A stretch of 5,489 nt of DNA, taken from JAITWN01 sp964546765. GTDB taxonomy: Bacteria > Pseudomonadota > Gammaproteobacteria > SZUA-140. Shown here in pieces: positions 1-5,430 of the stretch (the stretch's first letter is position 1; the number at the start of each line of letters is the position of its first letter). Location: contig CAZJKV010000116.1 of assembly GCA_964546765.1 (NCBI GenBank), forward strand, positions 1 through 5,489. The letters are read 5' to 3'. The notes beneath the pieces are model-generated. The model was not told the origin of the DNA, searched no databases, and was given only the letters and a program-made list of their open reading frames with translations. The translations under genes and the position numbers were made by a program.

Positions 1-1731
1 CACCTCGAAGCCCGCGCGCTCGCGCGTCAGGCCGCCCGGGCCCAGCGCCGAGACGCGGCGCTTGTGAGTGACTTCGGACAAGGGATTGTTCTGGTCCATG
101 AACTGAGACAGCTGGCTCGAGCCGAAGAACTCCTTGATCACCGCGGTCACCGGCTTGGCGTTGATCATCTCCTGCGGCATAAGTCCTTCCGACTCCGCCA
201 GCGCCAGGCGCTCGCGCACCGCGCGCTCGACACGCACCAGGCCGACCCGGAACTGGTTCTCAACCATTTCGCCGACGCAGCGGATGCGGCGGTTGCCGAG
301 ATGGTCGATGTCGTCGACGACGCCGGCGCCGTTCTTGATGCTGATCAGCTCCTTCAACGCGTCGATGATGTCGGAGCCATCGCCCATCTCCCCGACCATC
401 CGTTTCGACGCCTCGTCGGTGCGGGTGGAGAAATAAGTTCTGTCATAGAGGATGCCGGGTCCGGTAATCATGTCGCGCTGAACGCGGCGGTTGAACTTCA
501 TGCGTCCTACCGCGGACAGGTCGTAACGGTCCGGATTGAAAAACAGGTTGAAGAAAAGCAACTCGGCCGCATCCTTGGTCGGCGGTTCGCCGGGACGCAT
601 CATGCGGTAGATATCGACCATCGCGTCGAGCTGGGTGCGGGTCTGGTCCACGCGCAGGGTGTCCGAGACATAAGGCCCGCGATCGAGTTCGTTGGTATAG
701 AGGGTACGGATCTCCTTGACGCCCGTCTCGCGGATGCCGTCGATAAGATCCGGTCCGATCTCGGCGTTTGCCTCGGCGATGATCTCGCCGGTCGTGGTGT
801 CGACGAGATCGTGCGCCAGCACCTTGCCGATCAGGTATTCGCCCGGTACCGGGATCGATGTCACCCCGAGGCTCTCCATCTCGCGCACATGGCGCGCGGT
901 GATGCGCCGCCCGGCTTCGACGATGACCTTGCCCTTGGGCCCCTTGAGATCGAACAGCATGGTCTCGCCGCGAAGGCGCTCCGGCACGAGGTCCAGACGG
1001 ATCCCGTCCTTCCCGAAGTGGAAGGTATTGAGGTCGAAAAACAGCTCCAGGATCTGCTGGTTCGAATAACCGAGCGCGCGCAGCAACACGGTGGCCGGAA
1101 GCTTGCGGCGCCTGTCGATGCGAACGAACACGCAATCGACCGGGTCGAATTCAAAGTCCAGCCAGGAACCGCGATAGGGGATGACCCTGGCGGAATAGAG
1201 TACCTTGCCGGAAGAATGGGTCTTGCCCTTGTCGTGGTCGTAAAACACGCCCGGCGAACGGTGCAGCTGGGATACGACGACGCGCTCGGTGCCGTTGATG
1301 ACGAAGGTGCCGTTGGCGGTCATCAACGGGATCTCTCCCATGTAGACTTCCTGCTCCTTGATGTCCTTGACCGGCTTCGGTGCGGAGGACGGCGCATCCT
1401 TGTCGTAGATGACCAGTCGCACCCTGACCTTGAGCGGCGCGGAGTAGGTCACGCCCCGGAGCTGGCACTCCTTTACGTCGAAAACCGGCTCTCCGAATAC
1501 ATAACTGACGTATTCCAGCGCCGCGTTCCCCGAATAGCTGACGATCGGGAAGACCGAGCGGAACGCGGCCTCGAGTCCCTGGTCGGCGCGCTGGTCGGGC
1601 GCCGACTCGGCCTGCAGAAAGGCCCGGTAGGAATCGAGCTGAGTCGCGAGGAGATAAGGCACGTTCAGGACGCTGGGTCGCTTGCCAAAATCCTTGCGAA
1701 TGCTTTTTTTCTCGGTGTAGGAATACGACAT
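1..1731 (-). CDS. rpoB: RNA polymerase beta subunit RpoB, N-terminal 577 residues (3' end beyond window)
   Basis: Beta subunit of DNA-dependent RNA polymerase; with beta' it forms the catalytic core and the rifampicin pocket. I translated this strand from the ATG at 1729-1731 and found 577 codons open to the window edge with no stop or frameshift. The start matches the family (MSYSYTEKKSIRKDFGKRP), preceded by an AGAGG Shine-Dalgarno. Recognisable blocks include GEPVFDVKECQLRGVTYSAP, the stretch around NGTERVVVSQLHRSPGVF, PYRGSWLDFEFD, YRMMRPGEPPT, DDIDHLGNRRIR and GPGGLTRERAGFEV at the edge. The rifampicin cluster (about residues 542-561) reads GSSQLSQFMDQNNPL then HKRRVSALGP, with the wild-type Gln, Asp, His and Ser at E. 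coli positions 513, 516, 526 and 531. Compared with E. coli RpoB recalled from memory, it carries about 30 extra residues up to this point, of which 22 form one insertion at residues 429-453. The full protein would be expected to exceed 1,340 residues. It lies downstream of rplL behind an attenuator-like hairpin, and rpoC probably follows outside the window. Confidence 0.98.
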   Translation of the reverse strand, partial: MSYSYTEKKSIRKDFGKRPSVLNVPYLLATQLDSYRAFLQAESAPDQRADQGLEAAFRSVFPIVSYSGNAALEYVSYVFGEPVFDVKECQLRGVTYSAPLKVRVRLVIYDKDAPSSAPKPVKDIKEQEVYMGEIPLMTANGTFVINGTERVVVSQLHRSPGVFYDHDKGKTHSSGKVLYSARVIPYRGSWLDFEFDPVDCVFVRIDRRRKLPATVLLRALGYSNQQILELFFDLNTFHFGKDGIRLDLVPERLRGETMLFDLKGPKGKVIVEAGRRITARHVREMESLGVTSIPVPGEYLIGKVLAHDLVDTTTGEIIAEANAEIGPDLIDGIRETGVKEIRTLYTNELDRGPYVSDTLRVDQTRTQLDAMVDIYRMMRPGEPPTKDAAELLFFNLFFNPDRYDLSAVGRMKFNRRVQRDMITGPGILYDRTYFSTRTDEASKRMVGEMGDGSDIIDALKELISIKNGAGVVDDIDHLGNRRIRCVGEMVENQFRVGLVRVERAVRERLALAESEGLMPQEMINAKPVTAVIKEFFGSSQLSQFMDQNNPLSEVTHKRRVSALGPGGLTRERAGFEV

Positions 1732-1772
1732 CGGAGATCCTCTGAGCTAATGATTAAAGAGCGGTTTCTCCA

Positions 1773-1793
1773 GCAGCACGGCGGCCCTGCTGC
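1773..1793 (-). other. Small hairpin in the rpoB leader, downstream of the terminator-like element
   Basis: On the mRNA strand GCAGCA (1793-1788) can pair with TGCTGC (1778-1773), a 6-bp stem with a 9-nt GC-rich loop. It lies about 40 nt upstream of the rpoB ATG, between the U tract and the rpoB ribosome binding site. In E. coli the rplL-rpoB spacer contains an RNase III processing hairpin in addition to the attenuator. This stem is much shorter, so that equivalence is only a guess. Confidence 0.35.
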
Positions 1794-1817
1794 CCGACGA
1801 ACGATGCTGACTGCGGG

Positions 1818-1864
1818 AAAAAAAGAGACCCCGCCCGGAAACAGTCGCTCCCGGGCGCGGGTCT
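1818..1864 (-). terminator. Intrinsic terminator/attenuator between rplL and rpoB
   Basis: Read on the coding (minus) strand, AGACCCGCGCCCGG (1864-1851) pairs with CCGGGCGGGGTCT (1838-1826). This gives 13 base pairs with a single bulged C at 1858 (G on the mRNA strand) and a 12-nt loop. After one C (1825) comes an uninterrupted run of seven T (1824-1818). This is a textbook Rho-independent terminator, starting 34 nt after the rplL stop. Because rpoB follows with no recognisable promoter of its own, it is most likely a partial terminator. An attenuator at this position is established for E. coli, where most transcripts end after rplL and the rest continue into rpoBC. The read-through fraction here cannot be judged from sequence. 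Confidence 0.88.
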
Positions 1865-1898
1865 TTCCCTTGAGACCGGCCAGTCAGCCGGAAGTTCG

Positions 1899-2279
1899 TT
1901 ATTTGAGATCAACCGAGGCGCCCGCCTCCTCCAGCTGCTTTTTGATGTCTTCCGCATCTTTCTTCGAAGCCGCTTCCTTGACGGTCGACGGCGCGCCCTC
2001 GACCATGTCCTTGGCCTCCTTGAGGCCGAGGCCGGTGATCGCGCGCACGACCTTGATGACGCCGACCTTGTTTTCGCCGAAGGCCTTCAGGACGACATCG
2101 AATTCGGTCTGCTCTTCGGCAGCCGCAGCGGCGCCCCCGGCGGCCGGCATCGCTGCCTGCGCGACCGCGATCGCGGCCGAAACACCGAACTTGTCTTCCA
2201 TCGCCTTGATCAGGTCGACGACTTCGAGCACGGTCATGTTGGAAATAGTGTCCAGTATCTCTGTGGTGCTGACAGCCAT
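1899..2279 (-). CDS. rplL: 50S ribosomal protein L7/L12
   Basis: Flexible stalk protein that recruits and stimulates the translational GTPases (EF-Tu, EF-G, IF2, RF3) on the large subunit; it binds as dimers to the C-terminal helix of L10. The 126 residues match the usual 120-130. Domains seen: N-terminal dimerisation helices (about residues 5-35, with TILDTISNMTVLEVVDLIK-like packing), an Ala/Gly-rich hinge (about 38-56), and the globular C-terminal domain (about 58-126). The domain carries the factor-binding helix NKVGVIKVVRAITGLGLKEA at 70-89, including the conserved Lys and Arg residues. The protein ends in ASVDLK. The ATG at 2277-2279 has AGGAG nine bases upstream. It follows rplJ after a 60-nt spacer with no strong hairpin and is followed by the rplL-rpoB attenuator, as expected for a protein needed in several copies per ribosome. 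Confidence 0.98.
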   Translation of the reverse strand: MAVSTTEILDTISNMTVLEVVDLIKAMEDKFGVSAAIAVAQAAMPAAGGAAAAAEEQTEFDVVLKAFGENKVGVIKVVRAITGLGLKEAKDMVEGAPSTVKEAASKKDAEDIKKQLEEAGASVDLK

Positions 2280-2339
2280 GGGTAATTACTCCTGGTTATT
2301 CCTTCAATTATGTCGTATCAGCCGGCCGCGTCTGGCGCG

Positions 2340-2867
2340 TCAGGCTGCCTCTTGCTTCTGATCGCGCACGGCGTCGATGGTGCGAGCCAGCTTGTTCGCC
2401 GGCTCGGCCAGCGTACGCACGAACTTCGCAATCGGCGCCTGCATTGCCGCCATCAGCAGGCTGATGGCCTCGTCGCGGGTCGGCATCTCGGCCAGACGCT
2501 TTGCATCCTCGGGCGCCAACAGCTTGCCGCGCAGCGCAACGAGCCGGATGACCAGCTTGCTGTGCTCCTTGGCGAAGTCCGTCATCACCCGGGCGGCCGC
2601 GGACGGATCGTCGATCGAGAACGCGAGCATCAGCGGGCCGGACAAGCCGTCCTGCATGCACGCGAATTCGGTCTCGGCGACGGCACGGCGTGCCAGCGTG
2701 TTCTTGACGACACGCATGTAGACGCCTGACTCGCGGGCCTTGCTGCGCAGACGGGTCATCTGGTCCACGGTCAGGCCGATATATTCGGCCGCGATCGCGG
2801 ACTGTGCCGTGGCTGCGTGACTGGCGACATCGGCAACGATCACCTTCTTTTCATCTAGTGAAAGCAA
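2340..2867 (-). CDS. rplJ: 50S ribosomal protein L10 (TTG start)
   Basis: Base of the ribosomal stalk: the N-terminal domain binds 23S rRNA next to L11, and the C-terminal helix holds the L12 dimers. As the L10-L12 complex it also represses its own mRNA. The 175 residues compare with 165 in E. coli. Family blocks are clear: a start of the type LSLDEKKVIVADV, GLTVDQMTRLR, GVYMRVVKNTLARRAV at about 48-63, GPLMLAFS, the AARVMTDFAKEH segment, and a long C-terminal helix from about residue 130 ending RDQKQEAA. The start is TTG at 2865-2867. The in-frame TAA at 2952-2954 is followed by no ATG, GTG or other TTG before it; the next Met is residue 37, inside the conserved domain; and a strong GGAGG sits 7 nt upstream. 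The gene follows a 280-nt leader carrying the L10 binding RNA. Confidence 0.97.
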   Translation of the reverse strand: MLSLDEKKVIVADVASHAATAQSAIAAEYIGLTVDQMTRLRSKARESGVYMRVVKNTLARRAVAETEFACMQDGLSGPLMLAFSIDDPSAAARVMTDFAKEHSKLVIRLVALRGKLLAPEDAKRLAEMPTRDEAISLLMAAMQAPIAKFVRTLAEPANKLARTIDAVRDQKQEAA

Positions 2868-2872
2868 ACGTT

Positions 2873-2880
2873 CTCCTCCC
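2873..2880 (-). promoter_or_regulatory. Strong ribosome binding site that fixes the rplJ TTG start
   Basis: The coding strand reads GGGAGGAG here. The GGAGG core ends 7 nt before the TTG at 2865-2867, an optimal spacing. This near-perfect anti-Shine-Dalgarno match supports a non-ATG start and may compensate for its lower initiation rate. Confidence 0.85.
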
Positions 2881-2894
2881 TTATTACCCGCACA

Positions 2895-2959
2895 TCCGGC
2901 ACGCCGGAAGCCACGGGCTGGTTTCGATCCGGGACACCGGGGCGTCCCGCCTTACGGCG
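2895..2959 (-). promoter_or_regulatory. Cluster of hairpins between the L10 leader core and the rplJ ribosome binding site
   Basis: Three small inverted repeats are visible on the mRNA strand. CGCC-GTAA-GGCG (2959-2948) is a 4-bp stem with a GNRA-type tetraloop. GGGAC and GTCCC (2948-2944 with 2935-2931) form a 5-bp stem that shares base 2948 with the first. TCCGGCGTGCCGGA (2908-2895) is a near-perfect palindrome about 14 nt upstream of the ribosome binding site. None is followed by a U tract, so they are not terminators. They could transmit L10 binding to the ribosome binding site, but this is inference. Confidence 0.4.
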
Positions 2960-2984
2960 ACCGTCACCAGGAACAACCTGTTTC

Positions 2985-3085
2985 GGGTAGCACCGTCTGC
3001 GCAGGCAGGCCGTCGTTGCCGGCTGCCGGATTAAGCGTTCACACCATCGAGCGGTGCTTGCGCGCCTGCGGTCTTCGACGACCCC
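2985..3085 (-). promoter_or_regulatory. Ribosomal protein L10 leader RNA (autoregulatory site)
   Basis: The coding strand carries the conserved elements of the L10 leader family: GTCGAAGACCGCAGG near the 5' side, GCTTAAT in the middle, and CCTGCGCAGACGGTG on the 3' side. They fold coherently. GGG (3085-3083) pairs with CCC (2987-2985). GUCGUC (3082-3077) pairs with GACGGU (2997-2992), with two G-U wobbles. An asymmetric 6/2 internal loop follows (GAAGAC against CA), where the family has its kinked L10-binding element. CGCAGG (3070-3065) then pairs with CCTGCG (3005-3000). Inside, GCACC/GGTGT and GCCG/CGGC form smaller hairpins. In the family, the L10-L12 complex binds this structure and represses translation of the downstream rplJ-rplL message. 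Its location 118 nt upstream of rplJ, in the only long gene-free stretch of the window, fits. No clear sigma-70 promoter was recognised in the stretch from 3085 to the rplA stop. Confidence 0.82.
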
Positions 3086-3147
3086 CGCCGGCCGCAATGG
3101 CGCGGACGACAGGGATTGCCCAAAGTCCTTCATTTCATGTGCCGGCG

Positions 3148-3843
3148 TTATGCCGGTAGCGTCGACTGGTCGACCCGGATGCCGGGGCCCATCGTCGAGG
3201 AAACCGATATCTTCTGCATGTACACGCCTTTCGCGGTACTCGGCTTTGCCTTGTTCAGGGCAGAGATCAGCATGGCGAGATTTTCGCGCAGCGCCTCGAC
3301 GGAGAAACTCACCTTGCCGATGCTGCAATGCACGATCCCCGCTTTGTCGGCCCGGTACTGGATCTGCCCCGCCTTCGCGTTCCTGACCGCGCCGGCAACG
3401 TCGGTCGTGACGGTGCCGACCTTCGGGTTCGGCATCAGGCCGCGCGGGCCGAGCACCTGACCGAGCTGACCGACCACCCGCATTGCGTCCGGGGTTGCGA
3501 TCGCAACGTCGAAATCGATGGTCCCGCCCTTGATCGTCGCGGCGAGATCGTCGAAACCGACGATGTCCGCGCCGGCAGCCTTCGCGGCCTCGGCGTTGTC
3601 GCCCTGCGCGAACACCGCGACCCGCACCGTTTTGCCGGTGCCGTTGGGCAGCACGGTCGCGCCGCGCACGACCTGGTCCGACTTGCGCGTGTCTATGCCG
3701 AGGTTGACACTGACGTCGACCGACTCATCGAACTTGACGCTCGAGAGCTCCTTCAGCAGTGCAAGGGCCTCGTCTACCGAATAGTGCCGCGCCCGATCGA
3801 GCCGCGCGTCGATCTGCCTGAAACGTTTGCTGGCTCCGGCCAT
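3148..3843 (-). CDS. rplA: 50S ribosomal protein L1
   Basis: Two-domain protein of the L1 stalk that binds 23S rRNA near the E site and helps move deacylated tRNA out; it also represses the L11-L1 message. The 231 residues compare with 234 in E. coli. Conserved blocks: YSVDEALALLKEL, ESVDVSVNLGIDTRKSDQ at about 40-57, RGATVLPNGTGKTVRVAVF, the AEAAKAAGAD segment, PDAMRVVGQLGQVLGPRG, the diagnostic LMPNPKVGTVT at 136-146, NAKAGQIQYRADKAGIVH and AKGVYMQKISVSSTMGPG. The reading frame stays open far upstream of this gene into rplK and nusG, but the ATG at 3841-3843 is the correct start: family similarity begins there and GGAGG lies 10 nt upstream. A GTG two codons earlier is too close to that site. 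The gene begins 2 nt after the rplK stop, so translation is probably coupled. Confidence 0.98.
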   Translation of the reverse strand: MAGASKRFRQIDARLDRARHYSVDEALALLKELSSVKFDESVDVSVNLGIDTRKSDQVVRGATVLPNGTGKTVRVAVFAQGDNAEAAKAAGADIVGFDDLAATIKGGTIDFDVAIATPDAMRVVGQLGQVLGPRGLMPNPKVGTVTTDVAGAVRNAKAGQIQYRADKAGIVHCSIGKVSFSVEALRENLAMLISALNKAKPSTAKGVYMQKISVSSTMGPGIRVDQSTLPA

Positions 3844-3845
3844 GG

Positions 3846-4277
3846 TCACACGCCCTCCGTCTCGATGCCCATGCTGCGCGCGCTGCCGGCGATGGTGCGT
3901 ACGGCGGCATCCATGTCGGCGGCGGTCAGATCGGGCATCTTGGTGGTCGCGATCTCCTCGAGCTGGGCGCGGCTTACCTTGCCGACCTTCTTGGTATTCG
4001 GGTTCGAGCTGCCGCCGCTGATCCCGGCCGCCTTCCTCAGCAGCACTGACGCCGGCGGCGTCTTGGTGATAAATGTAAAGCTGCGGTCGCTGTAGACGGT
4101 GATGACCACCGGGAGCGGAAGACCTTGCTCCATGTTCTGCGTCTGGGCATTGAACGCCTTGCAGAATTCCATGATGTTCACGCCGCGCTGACCGAGCGCG
4201 GGACCGACCGGCGGGCTGGGATTGGCCTGCCCGGCCTTGACCTGAAGCTTGATATAAGCTTCGACTTTCTTCGCCAT
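3846..4277 (-). CDS. rplK: 50S ribosomal protein L11
   Basis: Part of the GTPase-associated centre of the large subunit; it binds the 23S rRNA segment targeted by thiostrepton-type antibiotics and is needed for RelA activation in the stringent response. The 143 residues are close to the usual 142. The N-terminal domain contains the proline-rich signature PSPPVGPALGQRGVNI at 20-35 and EFCKAFNAQT. The C-terminal rRNA-binding domain includes SFTFITKTPPASVLL, then GSSNPNTKKVGKVSRAQLEE, the IATTKMPDL block and AVRTIAGSARSMGIETEG at the end. The ATG at 4275-4277 has GGGAG 8 nt upstream. It is the first gene after the nusG-rplK spacer, which carries a probable L1 repressor site, and it is almost contiguous with rplA. 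Confidence 0.98.
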   Translation of the reverse strand: MAKKVEAYIKLQVKAGQANPSPPVGPALGQRGVNIMEFCKAFNAQTQNMEQGLPLPVVITVYSDRSFTFITKTPPASVLLRKAAGISGGSSNPNTKKVGKVSRAQLEEIATTKMPDLTAADMDAAVRTIAGSARSMGIETEGV

Positions 4278-4288
4278 TTCTGCTCTCC

Positions 4289-4315
4289 CGGGTACAAGCG
4301 CCTCGCGGCTCCCCG
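4289..4315 (-). promoter_or_regulatory. Probable L1-binding translational repressor site upstream of rplK
   Basis: On the mRNA strand CGGG (4315-4312) pairs with CCCG (4292-4289). Inside this stem, GCC (4309-4307) and GGC (4302-4300) close a GCGA tetraloop. The two stems are separated by an asymmetric internal loop, GA on the 5' side and GCTTGTA on the 3' side. Two short stems around an asymmetric loop, with GGGGAGCC on the 5' strand, is the architecture of L1 sites in 23S rRNA and in L11-L1 operon leaders. The last base pair takes in the first G of the rplK Shine-Dalgarno (GGGAG, 4289-4285), so L1 binding could block initiation. Location and shape support the call; binding itself is inferred. 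Confidence 0.65.
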
Positions 4316-4334
4316 TTGATAGGTATTAAGGAAA

Positions 4335-4907
4335 CTAGCCCTTCTCGACCTGGGCAAACTCGAGCTCGACCGGCGTCGACCGGCCGAAGATCGTTACTGC
4401 AACCCGCAGCCTGCTCTTCTCGTAATTGACTTCCTCGACCACGCCGCTGAAGTCGGCGAACGGCCCGTCGATGACGCGCACGACCTCGCCAGGTTCGAAC
4501 AGCACCTTCGGCCTCGGCTTTTCGACCCCTTCCTGGATGCGATTCATGATCGACATCGCTTCCTTCTCGGAGATCGGCGCCGGACGGTCGGACGTGCCGC
4601 CGATGAACCCCATGACCTTCGGAACCTCTTTCACGAGGTGCCAGGTCATGTCGTTCATTTCCATATTGATCAGCACATAGCCGGGAAAGAACTTGCGGTC
4701 GCTCCTGCGCTTCTGGCCGCCGCGCATCTCGACGACCTCTTCGGTCGGCACTAGGATGTCGCCGAATCTGTCGGCCATGTCGCTGTGCGATATGCGCTCT
4801 TTCAGGGACCGGATCGCCTGCTGCTCGTAACCCGAATAGACGTGCACGACATACCACCGCTTCTTTCCGGATTCGGTCTGCGTCGTTTCGGTGTCGGCCT
4901 TATCCAT
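4335..4907 (-). CDS. nusG: Transcription termination/antitermination factor NusG
   Basis: Binds the RNA polymerase clamp, stimulates elongation, and links polymerase either to Rho or, through NusE (S10), to the leading ribosome. The 190 residues compare with 181 in E. coli. An acidic, Thr-rich tail of about 16 residues precedes the NGN domain (about 17-125), which shows RWYVVHVYSGYEQQA, RKFFPGYVLINMEMNDMTWH at 71-90 and a VMGFIGGTSDRPAPIS segment. A short linker leads to the C-terminal KOW domain (about 137-190), with FEPGEVVRVIDGPFADFSG and VTIFGRSTPVELEFAQVEK. The ATG at 4905-4907 lies 6 nt after the secE stop, with GGGGAGG 10 nt upstream inside the secE 3' end. The tail is slightly longer than in E. 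coli, but the ribosome binding site supports this start. Confidence 0.97.
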   Translation of the reverse strand: MDKADTETTQTESGKKRWYVVHVYSGYEQQAIRSLKERISHSDMADRFGDILVPTEEVVEMRGGQKRRSDRKFFPGYVLINMEMNDMTWHLVKEVPKVMGFIGGTSDRPAPISEKEAMSIMNRIQEGVEKPRPKVLFEPGEVVRVIDGPFADFSGVVEEVNYEKSRLRVAVTIFGRSTPVELEFAQVEKG

Positions 4908-4913
4908 GCGCGT

Positions 4914-5261
4914 TCAGCCTCCCCGGCTCATTACCATCTTGACTATCCATGTCAGGATCGAGTCAAATATCCACAGTATCACCGCGATCAGCACCACCAT
5001 CGCCATCACGATCAGGGTGGTCTGCACGGTCTCCTTCTTGGTCGGCCATACGACCTTGCGCACCTCGGTGCGGGCCTCGCCGATATAGGCCCAGGTCTGT
5101 CGTCCCGCGGCGGTCTGGAACAGCACCCCGGCGGCGACGCCCATTGCAGCCAGCAGACCGAGCACGCGCAAAAGCAGCGACTCGTCTCCATAATGATAAA
5201 AGCCCGCGATCGCACCGCCGATGATCAGCGCTGCGGCCACAAACTTGATCTTATCCAACAT
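4914..5261 (-). CDS. secE: Preprotein translocase subunit SecE
   Basis: Essential inner-membrane subunit of the SecYEG channel; it clamps the two halves of SecY. The 115 residues are near the 127 of the three-helix E. coli type. Three hydrophobic segments are visible: about residues 6-24, 29-49 and 82-111. Between the second and third lies the conserved amphipathic region EARTEVRKVVWPTKKETVQT (62-81), whose VVWPTKKET is the family hallmark. The ATG at 5259-5261 has only a weak Shine-Dalgarno (AGGCGA, rather far upstream). The gene sits between tRNA-Trp and nusG, its usual place in Proteobacteria, and is probably translated together with nusG because the genes are 6 nt apart. Confidence 0.97.
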   Translation of the reverse strand: MLDKIKFVAAALIIGGAIAGFYHYGDESLLLRVLGLLAAMGVAAGVLFQTAAGRQTWAYIGEARTEVRKVVWPTKKETVQTTLIVMAMVVLIAVILWIFDSILTWIVKMVMSRGG

Positions 5262-5278
5262 TCGTCAAATCGCCTATC

Positions 5279-5302
5279 GGGGACGGTATCGATCCCGCCC
5301 CC
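5279..5302 (-). other. Hairpin in the tRNA-Trp to secE spacer
   Basis: On the RNA strand GGGGGCGG (5302-5295) pairs with CCGTCCCC (5286-5279): 8 bp including one G-U wobble, with an 8-nt loop. No U tract follows, so it is not a terminator. It lies 9 nt past the tRNA 3' CCA and 17 nt before the secE start, so it may mark the RNA processing boundary between tRNA and mRNA or influence the weak secE ribosome binding site. Its function is not known. Confidence 0.45.
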
Positions 5303-5311
5303 TGAATCTGC

Positions 5312-5387
5312 TGGCAGGCCAGGAGGGAATCGAACCCCCAACCTGCGGTTTTGGAGACCGCCGCTCTGCCAATTGAGCTACTGGCCT
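5312..5387 (-). tRNA. tRNA-Trp, anticodon CCA
   Basis: A 76-nt cloverleaf with encoded CCA. The acceptor stem AGGCCAG (5387-5381) pairs perfectly with CTGGCCT (5322-5316), followed by discriminator G (5315) and CCA (5314-5312). The D arm has AGCTCAATTGGCAGAGC, the anticodon loop CTCCAAA places CCA at 5354-5352, and the T arm contains the invariant GGTTCGATTCC. The anticodon and the G discriminator are those of bacterial tRNA-Trp. It lies between tuf and secE, as in many Proteobacteria, and is probably cut out of a transcript shared with them. Confidence 0.97.
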
Positions 5388-5403
5388 AAACTTATCAGCA
5401 TGA

Positions 5404-5424
5404 GGACAGAATCCTGCCCTGTCC
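5404..5424 (-). other. Hairpin in the tuf to tRNA-Trp spacer
   Basis: GGACAG (5424-5419) and CTGTCC (5409-5404) form a 6-bp stem with a 9-nt loop between the tuf stop codon and the tRNA 5' end. The bases after it (TCATGCTGATAAG) contain no U tract, so it does not look like a terminator and allows transcription from tuf into the tRNA. A role in processing is possible but unproven. Confidence 0.4.
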
Positions 5425-5430
5425 CCATTA

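Noticed and set aside
49..108. Rifampicin-resistance substitutions in rpoB
   Set aside because: The key residues (Gln, Asp, His and Ser at E. coli positions 513, 516, 526 and 531) and the flanking sequence are wild-type-like, so there is no sign of resistance within the visible cluster.
443..1135. Minus-strand 230-codon open frame inside rpoB
   Set aside because: It is in a different frame from the intact rpoB reading, which continues through the whole region; its sequence is Arg-rich and unlike any family.
1732..1770. TTTAAT upstream of rpoB as a -10 promoter box
   Set aside because: The hexamer matches five of six consensus bases, but no acceptable -35 box is found at 16-18 nt upstream, so I do not call a promoter.
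64..2361. Plus-strand open frame of 765 codons running antisense to rpoB and rplL
   Set aside because: Its product has no recognisable domain and unnatural composition (many His, Asp, Arg and Val). It runs antisense to two certain genes and through the terminator spacer. Long antisense frames are common opposite well-conserved GC-rich genes.
2855..3328. Possible extra protein gene in the rplA-rplJ gap (157 codons, minus strand)
   Set aside because: It overlaps the 3' end of rplA and the rplJ start and covers the L10 leader RNA. Its composition is Arg-rich and typical of a spurious frame, and the RNA structure explains the region better.
3328..4095. Plus-strand open frame of 255 codons opposite rplA and rplK
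   Set aside because: Antisense shadow of two clear ribosomal protein genes, with no recognisable domain and no ribosome binding site that I could identify.
3844..4857. In-frame upstream extension of rplA by 338 codons through rplK and into nusG
   Set aside because: This part is the out-of-frame shadow of nusG and rplK, low in hydrophobic order and rich in Arg and Gly. L1 homology and the ribosome binding site place the real start at 3843, so this is not a fusion protein.
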